A stretch of 64,000 nucleotides of DNA from Manihot esculenta (Eukaryota > Streptophyta > Magnoliopsida > Malpighiales > Euphorbiaceae). Below are positions 24,848 through 37,530 of the stretch, one piece after another (position 1 is the stretch's first letter; each line of letters begins with the position of its first letter). The stretch lies in NCBI RefSeq assembly GCF_001659605.2, contig NC_035174.2, forward strand, positions 808,389 to 872,388. The letters are read 5' to 3'. Both the position numbers and the translations under genes were made by a program. The notes beneath the pieces were generated by a model. The model was not told where the DNA came from. It did not search any database and saw only the letters and a program-made list of their open reading frames with translations.

Positions 24848-26239
24848 GGGTTGCATGGATCTCGCGTTTTATTTCCTTTTACTGTTCAGATCTCAGGTTG
24901 AGGCATTATTTACACATTTGTTTTTGTGATGAAGCTGTGGATTATAGCTGAAAAGTGAAAAGCTTCTGATTCATTACTTGAAAATGGAAGCTTTAATTAT
25001 ACTTTTTGGGCGTTTGTTGATCTTTTATTATTTGGCATTAGTAGATCTAATTATTACAACTTCTAATTAGTCTTTCATTATTATGCTGGTGTTAGCCCCT
25101 TAATTCATATAATATAAATTGACTATATTTATAGCGCAAAAGATTTTATTTTTTACATGAGTCGATAAGAGGGATAACTTGTTCTCAATAGCTAGAATAT
25201 TAGATCTAATTAAATAAAAGGTTTAATTGAATAATGAGTTGAAAATTTTTTGAAGTAGGTGTAGAAGCTAATGATTTTGCTCGAACGTTGTTGCTCTAAG
25301 GCCCTGTTCAGGCAATACTAGAATAGCTGTTAGCTTTTCTAGTGGTTGGTAGCCAAATAACATTTTGTGATCCACTCTTTAGATAGTGTTCTGACATAGT
25401 GAATACACTAAATCTACCTCAAAAATTACTGCTGAGGGCCTGAGCAGCAGTTTGAATTATTTGACATATTTTGCAAAATGTTTGTAGTCTTGGTTATTTT
25501 TGGTGATTTGTAGTTGGACTGTACATCAGTGTCTGATCACTTTCTATTTGGTTCTGGCAAGTAATGTTTGAATTTCAGAAGCTGGTGCTTAGAATTTCCC
25601 TTGATTTTATTGTTGAGTTGGTGTACTACAGTCGTTGTGTTACTAGTATCTTGCATTGCTAGTCTCACTTGTGTTCTTCAACTCCCTGGTTTTTCTGTAT
25701 ATTCATATGATAAAACCTTTATATGCAGACATGTATTGACAGTGTTTTTACATTCTGCCTGGCACTCCTGGCTTATGTTATCAATTCTCTGTCAAAATTC
25801 ATCGAGTTTATGATGATCTTTTTGTGATATTGAAGTGTAATTAGAGCAATAGGATGTCATGAAGTAAGTTCACATTACTGTGTTTGGAAGCATCTAAACA
25901 AATCAGTGGAAGCACATTTAGTTTTAGCAAAAATGATAATTGGATATATCTAGTTTTAGTTTTATAGTTCCATCCTCAACTTAAATTGGTAATTCTTCTG
26001 TTTATAACTCATACACATATGCATACAAACTTAAACTCCATGACAAAAGGCTGACTTCAACAAATGCTCATTTATGTGGTGCATAGTAAAAATAGTGAGC
26101 TTAATGCTCCTCATGTGTTATCCTATTGTCTTTTGATGCCTTGAATATGTGCTATATCTATTTTTTTGGCGTTTATCTCTTCTCTCCATCCTGTTGTAAC
26201 TTCTTAAGTTTTGAGAGAATGTGCATACATGAAAAAAGA
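24848..26239. other. Downstream of MIR168; no gene seen
   Basis: May include the rest of the primary miR168 transcript. Several short open frames (such as 25568-25813) show no family resemblance. Some of this may be decayed 5' sequence of the PER1 duplicate, but I could not align it. Confidence 0.45.
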
Positions 26240-28296
26240 ATCTCATGCACGTGCTGCATGTGCAGTTCTCTTTCTTATCTTCGCCTTCTTAGTTCTGCAG
26301 CCATGTGCCCTATAACGGCCATTATTGAGCTATTTCTGGTATGTTTAAAATAACTACCTGCTGTTTCATGTTTTTGATTTATTATGCAGTTCCTTATTAA
26401 ATAAATTCTCAAAACAAATGAAATTAAACTTTTACAGATTCACTTTTAGATGGTAGTCTTTGCCATGAGATTGATGCATGGATTTTGACCGCGGTTGCAG
26501 TTGGGGCGACATATGCGGGTCTCTGTCACAGGTAATGGAAACAGGCCTGTAAAGGCTAATCGCTATGCAAATTTTTTTAAAAAAATTGCAAAATTCATGA
26601 AATGGAAAGATATTCAAGATATGAATATAAATAAGATACCCAATCAAATAATAAGTATTAATACATCAAATAAAGACATTTAACTCATCATTGTTAGTCA
26701 TTTTAAACAATAATTAATTTATAGCTTAAATAATAATATAAATAATATAGATAGTAAATTTGACAAAAAGAACTGGGCATCTAACATTATTTTCTTTAAT
26801 GAATAAGTAAAAAATGCTAAAGACAAAGATAGATTACTCAAATTTTATAAGGTATAAATACATGGAATTAGAAAGATGGTTGATCATCTTAGCTTAAGGG
26901 AAAAGAAGTGAGATATTTGTAGATAGATAGTTGACTTCGATGGAAATTTGAGAAAAGTAAGATATAATAATATAAAACTTCCCAATTTAGGAATACAATA
27001 TGAGTTGTTGCCCTCATATGGGCTTAGAATTATAGGTAACAAAACTGTTATCATAATTTAACAGTAAATAACGACCATTACATGAATGAGTTTTCTCTGC
27101 CTTTAAATAACGGGTGTAATAGTAATGGGAGGCTCAAAAACCTGTTAAGTAACTGCTGTTATGTAAACCAATGGCTTTTGTTTAAAACCGTGGCTTGATG
27201 TGTTCTACTATTGTTATTTTTGTGTCCTCTCAATAGGTTGTTGTGGAATAAGGTAATTTGAATTAATGCGGTATGTTCTCCTGAGTTTGGTATGTTGATG
27301 GGTTAACTTTTCCTTTTTGTATTACAAAATTTCTTCAGATGGTGTTTCAATGTTCCATGTTGCATGGCCTCTTTACTTGTGGCATGTTGATTGCCAAAAC
27401 GATTGTGATTCTTATTATTTGTTCTGCAAAAATGGAACAAACAGTATTTGGTCACGGTCCAGTTAAGTACCATGGAATGGCTGTTTGATGTGTTATATTT
27501 CCAGTTTTGCCCTTGTTATAAGTTGCCCGTGTTATAGAAGATGATCTACTGGCTTTTCAGCACATCTATGTTCTCTTATCAATGGACTCCTTAATTTGAG
27601 GTACAGTTTTATGTAGATGGTAATATTCTATTTCTGCTTCAGAATCTCTTCTTGTGTTATAAAGAGTGTGTTTTACTGTGTCAGTTAGGAGAGTGATATC
27701 CTGAATTTGCATAGGGAAGCTGGTGATAGAATTTTATTATTTTAGCTGTGAAGAACCAGCTTAAATTTTCTCATACCTCAATTAAGCTGAGCTTATTATT
27801 CATCTTGTCTTTCTCATGACACTAAAAAGTCCACGTGAATATGCACCAGCGCATAAGCCACCAGCATCTTATGTATGGTTTTAGCTAAGGCTGTAAATGT
27901 CATTAAAACTAGGCACTAAAAATATTTTGTTGTGTTGAAGACGATGGAAGGAAAAACTATTTTCCATAGTAATAGTAAGGCCATTGTGCAGAATGAAATC
28001 CCCTCTTGTATGGGCTGCACTTGACTTGAATGGATATAATTTTTCTGTGCCTACCTGAGAATTTATAAATGAATTTAATAAAATTCCAAGATACTCCAAA
28101 TTTCAGTAGAAAAGGGTTCCAATGTGGCAACGTATAATTTTTGTTCTCATTCTGATATGCATGCATGTCTTATGTGTATTCTTTGACCATTGTTTATCTT
28201 GAATAGTGTGATTGAATTACAGAGGTCTGAACTCGACAAAGAAGTTAAAGAGCATCTGCGGCATTTTGGAGTGTATTGATCATTCTGGTAGGGTCA
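26240..28296 (+). pseudogene. Unprocessed PER1-like pseudogene
   Basis: Three exon remnants lie in the order of the functional gene. Exon 2: about 27327-27483, with the words encoding SDG, PLYLxW, DCQxDC and FGHGPVKYHG still recognisable at the DNA level. Exon 3 end: about 27560-27600 (CACATCTATG, ATGGACTCCT). Exon 4 start: about 28217-28296 (CAGAGGT, GACAAAGAAGTTA, GATCATTCTGG). Intron 1 sequence is also shared near 26275-26430 (CAGCCATGTG, ATTATTG, TTATTAAATAAATTC-like). Retained introns mean DNA-level duplication rather than retroposition. Frameshifts and stops abound, and exon 5 was not found. About 770 bp between roughly 26430 and 27200 has no counterpart in the functional gene and is probably a later insertion. 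Confidence 0.75.
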
Positions 28297-31261
28297 GAGT
28301 TGAAACTGTAATTTGAATTGTAAATCGCTTGAATATCAGAATTCATTATTCTGGACAAAAAAAAAATGGCAAATGAGTAATTGTGATCATTAAAGTATTC
28401 TGATGGAATGATGATCGCGCTAGTGTTCTTTTCTAACAGCTGATGCTTAACTATTTTTTTTCTTTAATGTATTTTCATAGTTGCCCCTGATCGTCCCCCT
28501 TTAAAGCCATTGGCGCCACATGTATGCAAGGAAGCCCAATCGAGCTCAAAGCGTAAGCCCAGTCCAAACAACACATATTATCACAATGAACATTATGACA
28601 TTAAGAAAAAGTGATTAATGAAAATATTTTTTAATTAAAATAAATATTAAATTATTTTTTAAATTTTGAAAATTTTATTTAGATTATTGTATATAAATTT
28701 ATTAATATTTTTTATATTTTAATTACTATTAAAAAGTTAAAAAAAATTATTTTTTAAAAATATTATATAATATTTTACACGAAAATTTTTTTTAAATATG
28801 AATGATTTTTCATAAATAAATAAAATTTAAATTAATATTAAATATTTGATGTGAATATGAGTAAAAATGCTGAATATTATTTATTGCGTATACCTTGTAA
28901 GGTAATTACCATTTTCCTTTTTTTATTTTATTAATTATTTAAGAGGTGCAAATGCCTCCTATACACATTCAAATTTAGAGGATTGTTATCCATCTATTTA
29001 GATTAAATAAGTCAACTGGTTCTTCTACATTTTTGAAATCAGAAGTATTATAAAAAAAAAAAAAATCAAAATGTTTACATAAATACTTTAAATTTAAATT
29101 TTGAATGATAAAATTAAATATTTTTAATTTGTTATAATTATAATTAAAAATATTAAATTGAATTTGAAAAATTAATGATAAAGTATAATATAATTCTTAA
29201 AATTTTATATTAATAATAAAATATTTAATTTTTAAATTTAAATTTTACATTGAAATTAAATATATTTTATATTTATTTTATGTAATATTAAATAAATATT
29301 TGTTACAAATAAATTTTACTATATAAAACATCAAACATAAATGATATATATTAAAATATTTTATTGAATGTTTATATTTAATATTTTAAATTATGTATAT
29401 ATTTTTTATATTTAAAAAACTTTGTATTAATCATATTTTAAATGAAGTAAAATATTATGTATTTTAAATTGTAAAGTTTTTTTTTATATTTTAAATTTTT
29501 ATTAATATTTAATATAAAAGTGAGGGTAAAAAGTGAATAATGAAATAAATAAAAAATAATATTATTGTAATAAAAATATGTATTTAAGAATTATTTTATT
29601 ATTTAAATAGAATTTTAAGAATTATGTTTATAATTTTTCATTAATTTATATAATTTAATTTAATTTTTTAAATATAATTGTGATAAATTAAAAAAATAAT
29701 AATAAAATATAAATTACTATAAATATTTAAATTTTTTATCTAATAATCCTTGAAATTAGTCACAAACAAGTTACTATACTTATCACTTAAACACTACACA
29801 TTAACAAAAAGAAAAAAGTTTTGACCGTAGAAGATAGCACGAGTGGTCGGCTATGCTGATGAGGCGTGTGTATGGCCCTTCAGATTCCCCAACCAAAAAC
29901 TCGATTTAAACTATTAAAAATTATACTGAATTTAATTTAATTTAATTTTTTGCTTTTGTTTCAAATTTGGTTCTTATTAAGTATCAAATCAAAAGGATTC
30001 AGACCATATCAAAACAAACGATTATATATATATATTTATAATATTTTTACATATATTATTATTTCTATATAATTGTATATATTTATATGCATATGGCCTG
30101 TTTGCAGAATTCAAAAAATACAGCCTTTAAGGCCTAACTAAAAGACAATGACAATTAAGCCCAAAGAAAAAACCCTAAGACCCTGAGTTCACTCGGCCTA
30201 GAGAGAGAATCAATTGAGTTAAGAAACCCAGGTTGCTCACCTTCTGAAAAAGCACCAATCGCGTGAAAAGCGAAAGAACAAAAATGACAATGAAAGATCT
30301 CCTGCTAAATCAGTTGAAAAAACCAAAAAATGCTCACTTAAGCCTAAAGGAGAACAAACTGAAGATCGTTGACTAGAAGGAAGAACCCTTGCACCAATCA
30401 AACCACATGCATCCACAAGATCTAAGCAAAATGATGCTCATGTGCAGAAGTCATATCTGGTTGAGAAAATAAACTGAAGCCTAGGAGAAGCACCGTTTGC
30501 TACCTACCGGAGGGGACACAAGGTCTCGAGCCAAGGGGTGTTATTCTGATGGAACAAAAAGGGTACTCAACACCAAAGAGGCAAGAGACGACTAAGAAAA
30601 AGGTGGATTTGAACATATATTGTTAGTGTCGACGAAGATGGAGATGATATCACTCTTTAGCTTCCCATTCGAACCTTTCAAATGGTGTTCCACGAGCTAT
30701 CCCCACCACGTCTTTGCAAATCTTAAGGTAGAGGGGGCTCATAATTGATTCCACCAAAACTACGATGCAAACAGAAAAGCAAAAAATATAAATATAAATA
30801 CAAAAGTAGCAGAAAAAACCCTTCAATTAAGCAAGCTAACCAACAATCACAAACTAAAGAAAAATATTTACACCCAACTAACAATAGGAAGGGCAAACTT
30901 ACGGCCAACAGCGAAGAAAGACTCTCCATGCCCAGAGGGGCAGGATATAGAAAAGCTGACAGAGCGGTGGCATAGAAAGAACTTCTCTCTACAAACAACA
31001 GTGAGAGAAATATAATTACTTAATCGATATGTATGCATAATGGTATATGTGTATATTATAATTATTCTATATTTTATATATTACAATTACAAATAATTTA
31101 CAAACTGTTACACTTTCTTAATAACTTTAATGGTACTTAATATATTTTAATTAAGGGTGTATTTACTATATTTATATATAAATATAATTTCTCACATACA
31201 CACTATAATTAAAAAGCAACTAATATAAAAATTATTTAAAATTAATAAAAAATTATAAGAT
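28297..31261. other. AT-rich intergenic DNA with an unassigned less AT-rich block
   Basis: 28560-29830 is extremely AT-rich with no gene. 30110-31000 is of more balanced composition and includes a 91-codon minus-strand frame (30723-30998) whose middle is a hydrophobic run; no family was recognised and a transposon origin is the best guess. No tRNA or other RNA gene was seen. Confidence 0.45.
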
Positions 31262-31686
31262 AAGATAATAGTCAGACTCTATATGCCCAAATCTTGGCGA
31301 AATCCAAGTTAGAAAGACTTGAGTCTAAGCTTTAAAAGGGCTTAATGCGCGACTCTAAGTCTCATATGGGATTAGAGCCAATCTAAACTAACCGGACTGG
31401 ATATGAATATGTTCTTAGGATTCTAGCCCCAAATATCTATTTTCTCTTATGGTAAAACAGACCCCGTAATATCTGAAATCGTATTCAAGTGGTTTAAAGG
31501 GAATTAAATAGCTACCTGACGAAAGAGACATCGTATGTCCGTACGTACTGCCAGCATAACTATGGCAGGAGGGTACGGGTATGGAACGACGATTACATAT
31601 TACTAAAAAACAAAAGAGAAAGGGAATAAAAGGATACGTAAAGAAAATAGAAGCCAAGCTTACAAAAATATATTATGAGTCTAGAC
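31262..31686 (+). repeat. Old LTR-like repeat, left copy
   Basis: Related by eye to 37098-37530 over more than 400 bp. Shared words include TTGGCGAAA, CCAAG, TATGGGATTAG, GAATATGTTCTTA, AATACCTATTTTC-like and CGATTACATAT. Both copies have the same orientation. The interval holds Gypsy gag/protease sequence, so they are probably the LTRs, or parts of them, of an old Gypsy element. The copies have diverged substantially. Confidence 0.55.
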
Positions 31687-34600
31687 TGTAACGACCCGAA
31701 ACCCGGACCGCTACCGGCGCTAGGATTCAGATCGACCTAAGGTCGCCGGAACCCGTAGCAACCCTACTATGCATCCTGAATACCTGATAAAACCCCATAC
31801 ATAATCATACATTTTCATAAAAATTTAAACTTTTCGTATACCAAGCTTGACCTGAGCATGCATCAAAACTGTAAACCTAAAAACCTCATACTAGAGCCCT
31901 CATCAAATGCTCTAGTCGGGTAAACATTTCATACATCAAGCTTGGTTCAATACATCTCATCAATTAAAACATTTACATAAAGATCATGTACCAAGGGATT
32001 ACAATCTACCAATAGGGCCAAGCACAATACTATCCACAATACATTTCATGTCCACTACTAATCTATTACAAAGACTGTACCATCAACCTTGGTGACTTCC
32101 CGCACTATCTCTGCTCCTGCAAACCTGGGGGTTAGGGAAAAGGGGTGAGCTACTAGAGCCCAGTGAGCAAAACGTAAAATATTTTAATAATCATATGCTC
32201 GTATGGAATGCATCACAGCACAGACAATACACATCAAGGATGGACTGACCCAAAAATCCCTCTACTCTGTGCCCGGCCCTCGATGGAGCTCCTCAGGACT
32301 TCTTTACATACATAAGCTGTGTGCCAGGGGCGTAGAATGGCAGCCCTGGTCTTTCATTACATAACATAACATCTAGAAGGCTAATGGGTCGTCATGTTGT
32401 CCATCCACATCAACAACCAATTATGCAATGCGGCATATTCGTGAAATCTAATGCATCCAACCTATTTCATATACATGATGCATGAACATGCTTAAAACAT
32501 TTGATTTCTTGAAATAAAAGATTAGTTTAGTTCTACTCACCTCTGGCTGACACTGGAACAGCTAACTCACTGTTGGACTTCTCGGTTCCTCGGGTCCGAT
32601 CCTACACAAGTGGACTCAAATGAGGGACCAAACAAACTCTAACATGACACTAAATATCTCCCCAAAAACCCCCCCTATATCATCATAAAACATGCATGCA
32701 AAACAAGCAAAGGGAAGCTGGGCAGGGGACTTTCGGTGGCAGGTTCGGCGGCCGAAACTCCCCTTCAGAGCCGAAAGTCTAAACTTTCGGGGGCGAGTTT
32801 AGGCAGCCTAAAGCTGCCTCCACAGGCAGGTTCGGCGGCCGAACATGGCTTTGGCAGCCGAACCTGGGTTCTCCAGAATGGCAAAACCCGATTCGCCTCT
32901 CTCATCTAGCCTCCCAAAACCCTCCAAACTTGTACTCAACACTCAAAAGCATGCACAAACACATCATCAAGCATATAGGGGCATAAAACTAGCCTATACT
33001 CCAACAAACATCACATTAACATCACATTTCTCATTAAATTAACATAACCCTAACATTTTACATCTACTCTAAACATGCTTTAAACACCCTTAAAACCCCC
33101 CCAAAACTTACTTAAAACATAAAAGAAGGTGAGGATCTACGCTTACCTCTTGAAGATCGAGAGAAGAGGTGATCCAAACTTGGAGATTGGGAGAAATCGA
33201 GCGCCGGGGGTCTCCAAGCTTCAAAACTTTGATCTTAGCTTAAAATCTTCAAAATAAAGGTAAAAACTCATCAAAACTTGAAGAAAATGAAGGAAAACAC
33301 AAAATCAAGCAAAAGAGGGCGAAATCGCACCTATGTCCGAAAATAGAGAGAGAAACACGCCCATTTTCGGACAAGGGGCCTTATATAGGTGGCTGGCCAG
33401 ACCACCTTCGGGAACCAAAGGTGCTTCCGCAAGAGCCCAATGTTCGGCGGCCGAACATGAGGTTCGGCGGCCGAACCTGGCTTTTCCCTTCTTGGTCTTT
33501 TCTTTCAAAACTCAATTTCTTTCTTCATTAAAACCATAAAAACATATAAAAACATTTTAGAGAACCTTATTTTACCCTTCTAGAAGGCCCCGACATTCGA
33601 GAATCCCGGATTCCAACAGAGATTCAGCCGGAAGGTAGAAATTCTGATGCCGGGTAGGGCTGTAAATGAGCCAAGCTATTCGTGAGCTACTCGAGACTCG
33701 ACTCGATAAAAGCTCGACCGAGTTCGGCTCGTTTTTTAAACGAACCAAGCTCGAGCTCAATTTTGAGGCTCGTCACTTAAACGAACTGAGTTTGAGCTTC
33801 ATAGTATTCGGCTCGTTAAGGCTCGCGAGCTGGCTCGTTTTTAGGCTCTCGAGCTGGCTCGTTGAGAAGGCTCACGAGCAGGCTCGTTAAATAGGCTCGT
33901 GAGTAATATTGTTTAAATAAATTGGTGAACCAATTCGTTAAATAAATTTATGAACAAGTTCATATATTATTAAAAAAATAAAAATAACTATAAAGTTATA
34001 AAATTTAAACTATTATAAATACTTGAAAATTATAGTATTGAAAATTACAAATAATTAAGATTAATTATTATAATTAATATTCTTTAAAATTAAATTATAA
34101 AAATCTTTTGTATATAATTATTATAATAAGATTCCATAAAGTTAATGTATAATCACAAATAATTAATATTAATTATTATAATAAGTATTCTTTAAAATTA
34201 TAGTACTACATGATAAATTGAGTTGTAAAAATTATATACATTTTAAAATTAAAGTATAATTATAAAAAAAATTTTATACAATTAAGCATACAATATAAAA
34301 GATGATAATAATTATCAAAGTATATTAATAATAATTAATTAAGGTTATATGGATGTTGAAGTTGAAATTCAAGTTAACTAATTGAACAAGCATGAAGATG
34401 ATTATGAAGATAATTAAATTATATTAGCTTGTTTCAACTGTTGGAAGTTGGAATCAACTTTATTCGTTTGATATTAAACTTTGTGTGTAATCTAATTTTA
34501 TTATGTTGTTGAATTTATATTTATTTGTGTTATTTTAGTTATAAATTATGTTACGTAATCTTTTTTTATGTACACTCTTTTTTTATATATTATTTAAATT

Positions 34601-35006
34601 AATGATGATTAAAAACTGATTAAAGTGTAATTATTAATTCGAGCTCGAATCTGAACTTGAGCTCAAACCAAACTTTTTAATTTTGAGCTCGGTCTCGAGC
34701 TTTTTTAACGAGTTTCTTAATCGAGTTTTCCGAGTTTGAGCTCGAGTTTTATTAACGAGCTTCTTAATCGAGCTTTTCGAGCTCGAGCTCGAATTAGGCT
34801 CGTTATTAAATCGAACAAGCCTTTCACGAGTCGAGCTCGAATCGAGCTCGATTATAATATTTAATTCTCGAGCCGAGCTCGAATCAAATATTAGAGCTCG
34901 AGTCGAGCTCGAGTTTCCAAACTTTTTTAATAAACGAGCTTGAGCTTTACAAAGCTCGGCTCGGCTCGGCTCGATTACACCCCTAATGCAGGGGTCTAGC
35001 CGGTGT
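31687..35006 (-). mobile_element. Minus-strand LTR (no partner seen) of the long-LTR Gypsy family, split by a hAT-like element
   Basis: On the plus strand it opens with TGTAACGACCCGAAA, the reverse complement of the family LTR 3' end, and reads back through the family landmarks: the leader block containing TTTGCAGG and TAACCCC near 32120-32160, the conserved CAGAGGTGAG donor near 32535, GGCGGCCGAA palindromes near 32750-32865 and 33445-33475, a TATA box (TATATAAGG on the minus strand) near 33382, and the LTR start near 33590-33654 and 34994-35006. No primer site or partner LTR is attached. No clear target duplication is visible, so solo status is inferred from the missing partner. The 1,331-bp element at 33655-34985 interrupts it close to its 5' end. 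Confidence 0.75.
33655..34985. mobile_element. hAT-like non-autonomous DNA transposon
   Basis: Terminal inverted repeats: TAGGGCTGTAAATGAGCC at the left and, on the other strand, TAGGGGTGTAATCGAGCC at the right. Immediate flanks are ATGCCGGG (33647-33654) and ATGCAGGG (34986-34993), an 8-bp target duplication with one mismatch, which is the hAT superfamily signature. Both subterminal regions are dense in GAGCTCG/GGCTCG words in direct and inverted order, and the middle is AT-rich. No transposase is encoded. Sequence on the two sides joins into one continuous LTR, confirming insertion. Confidence 0.85.
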
Positions 35007-35883
35007 CTAAAGCCGAGGTGCTCGTAGCAGTCCAGGATAAAGATTTCGTGCAATGGCTTAAGCCCATAAGAGCGGAGGCAAGCAAAAGGGATTCAGACAA
35101 ATATTGCCAGTACCATAGGACATATGGCCATGACACGAACAATTGCTATAAACTGATAAATGAGATAGAGAGGCTGATTAAGAGAGGCCATCTCATAAAC
35201 TTTGTGAAAAAGCCTAAAGGGCAAAGGAGACATCAAGGAGCGACTGAGGAAAGGCCCATAAGGTAGATCGGAGCACCAATAAATGATGGCTCCAGTGGAG
35301 CGATTAATATGATTGTAGGAGAGACTGGAGGTCGTATGAGCCGGAGGGGTAAAAAGAGAGGTAGAAATAAAAATGAGAGCGGTGTAGAGGAGATGCAAGT
35401 TGTTGAGCACACTCAAATGACCATCTCCTTCTCCCTAGAAGATGCACAAGGGATACAGATGCTCCACGATGATGCCCTGATCATTAAAGCAGTCATCCAC
35501 AACTTCAGGGTTCACAAAGTGCTAGTTGATGACGGTAGCAAGGTGAATCTGTTGCTCTACCGAGTCTTCTAGCAGATAAAAATACTTGAAGAATAGCTTG
35601 TCAAAGGCCAAGCCCCAGTCAAAGAGATATAGGGTGCCCCAGTCAAAGAGATATAGGGCACCCCGGTAGCGGTGGAAGGCAAGATGAAAGTGGCTCTCAC
35701 CTTGGGAGAGCCACCCCTGTCATGGACTCACTATGCAGTGTTCCTGGTGGTAAAGTTACCTTTAAGCTACAATGCAATTCTGGGGAGGCCGATGTTGTAT
35801 GATTTTGAAGCTGTGATAAGCATTCGGTACTTGACCATGAAGTTCCCAATTGATGTGGGGATCAGAGTTCTTCGGGGAAGGTA
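35000..35883 (+). pseudogene. Gypsy retrotransposon gag and protease relic
   Basis: 35003-35266 encodes a gag end with a single zinc knuckle pattern (CQYHRTYGHDTNNCYKL, C-x2-H variant common in one plant Gypsy lineage) and ERLIKRGHL. 35309-35572 gives the start of the aspartic protease, HDDALII...VLVDDGSKVNLL, in which the DDGS motif stands for the active-site region. 35672-35884 continues with LPLSYNAILGRPMLYDFEAVIS. The frames are broken between these pieces, partly by a 26-bp tandem duplication near 35617-35663 (CAGTCAAAGAGATATAGGG repeated). Reverse transcriptase, RNase H and integrase are absent. It belongs to a different Gypsy lineage from the long-LTR family to the right. Confidence 0.8.
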
Positions 35884-37097
35884 GTAAGAAGGCAGAGCTG
35901 TATATTTGGCTACAGTAGAGGGACAGTGTTGATACGGATCCAATAGGGCAAATTTCTAGTAATGGAGTGGAGCAAAATTATATCATTCAAATGGATCTAA
36001 AAAGAGTTCAAAATTATATTCATATGATCCATATACATTTGAGGCGTGCTTCAACTCATATGGGACAGATTTGATACAACACTTGCAATCATAGGCTTAA
36101 GAAGTCTAATCAAACCTATGGGGCAAAGCTACACAAAGGGAAGCCTAAAGTGAAGATTAATAAAGGTTTTTGTGAATATTCAACTTTGTCATGATGGACT
36201 TGTTGTGTTTTATTATTTAAACACTTGCTTTATTTTGGATTTGTTTGGGCTTGTATTCTGGCCATATTTTATCTTTTAAGCTTTAGAGTGTTGGACTATG
36301 TATTGGGCTTATATTTTAATAGTTATGAGTTTGATATATTATTTTAGTGTGTGATTAGTCTTGGACCATATGTGTGATTTGGTCAGGCCTAATAAGAGTG
36401 TTTTAGAGTTTTATTTATTTTCTCCTTACTATATAAGGATAAGAAACACTTGTAAGGAGCAACTTTTGAATCTAAATTTTCAGAATTCATTTTCATGCCT
36501 TTGGCGTGTATTGTTTTGAGTGAGAGTGAGGATTTGCTTTCATCAATTGCACCAATAATCTTGGCTAACTTATCAACTATTCGTTATGGCGTTTGTTGGA
36601 TTCTCATCTAAATCCTTCGATCATTGGTGTTTCAGCTTCTCTAAGTGTGGGGTACCATAGGAGGTGGGTTTATCAAATTTTTTGATTCCATATCTATTTG
36701 TGCGTGTGGGTTTGAGGCTTGTACCATAGGGTTCCACGTCAGTGAGCCCTAATTTTAAAGATTGCAGTGTTTGTGAGGTCACAAAAAAATAGTGGAAGAA
36801 AGAAGATGGAGCGACAAAAGACACTAGACCGACCACCTCAGAAATCCTAATAGAAGCCATGAGAGGAGTAAGACGTACCTCAGATTGGAAAATCGAAGAT
36901 TACTAAGAAGAGAAATAGCAAGATAGCAGAAGCAGCGCAAGAGGTAGAGTAACAAGCGAAAGTAAAAGCACAAGTTTGAAATGAAAAGGCAGAGAAAGGA
37001 CGTTCCAGAACTTTTCTTGAGTTGCGCGGTAATATTTGGGATCTCGAAATTACCTTCTCATAAATCATGAAATAATGAATGAGCAGGTAAATGGACA
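35884..37097. other. Unassigned transposon-like sequence
   Basis: From about 35927 (TGTTGATACGGATCC) the sequence changes character. A TATA-like TATATAAGG lies near 36430, followed by a leader-like stretch, which would fit a fragment of an LTR, but no partner copy is in the window. The remainder to 37097 may be the 3' interior of the old Gypsy element. Nothing here looks like an intact gene. Confidence 0.4.
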
Positions 37098-37530
37098 CTT
37101 TATAACAGTCGGGCTCCAAACGCTCAGGCCTTGGCGAAACCCAAGCTAGAAGGACTGGGCCTAAACTCCAAGAGGGTTCAATGCGCAACTTTAGGTCTCG
37201 TATGGGATTAGGACCAGTGTAGACCAACCGGGTCGAATATGAATATGTTCTTAAGATCCTAGCCTTGAATACCTATTTTCTTTCATAGTAAAACAGATCC
37301 TATAATATTTGGGATCGTGTTCAGGTGGCACAGAGAGAATTAAATAATCGCCTGATAAAAGAACAAAGATATCATACGTTTGTAAGTACCGCTAGTGTAA
37401 CTGTGACAGGAGAGTATAGATATGAGACCGCGATTACATATAACTAAAAGATAAAAAAAAAGGAAATAAAGGAATATACAAGAAAAATAAAAGGCAAACT
37501 TATAAAAATATACTTTCAGTGTAAACTCAC
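37098..37530 (+). repeat. Old LTR-like repeat, right copy
   Basis: Partner of 31262-31686. Begins near AACAGTCGGGCTCCAAACG and includes TTGGCGAAACCCAAGCTAG and TCGTATGGGATTAGG. It lies downstream of the gag/protease relic as a 3' LTR would. The ends are not sharply defined. Confidence 0.55.

Noticed and set aside
26430..27200. Insertion in the PER1 pseudogene considered as a named MITE
   Set aside because: Ends such as TTGACCGCGG and CCACGGTTTTAAA do not form a convincing inverted repeat, and no target duplication could be fixed.
30723..30998. Minus-strand hydrophobic 91-codon frame considered as a small membrane protein
   Set aside because: The hydrophobic run comes from a low-complexity T-rich stretch, and no homologous family was recognised.
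34634..35053. 139-codon minus-strand Ser/Arg/Leu-rich frame
   Set aside because: Arises from GAGCTCG repeats in the subterminal part of the hAT-like element and crosses its end into Gypsy gag sequence.
36429..36900. TATA-bearing segment considered as a protein gene promoter
   Set aside because: No coding sequence follows in a usable frame; it looks more like a fragment of an LTR.
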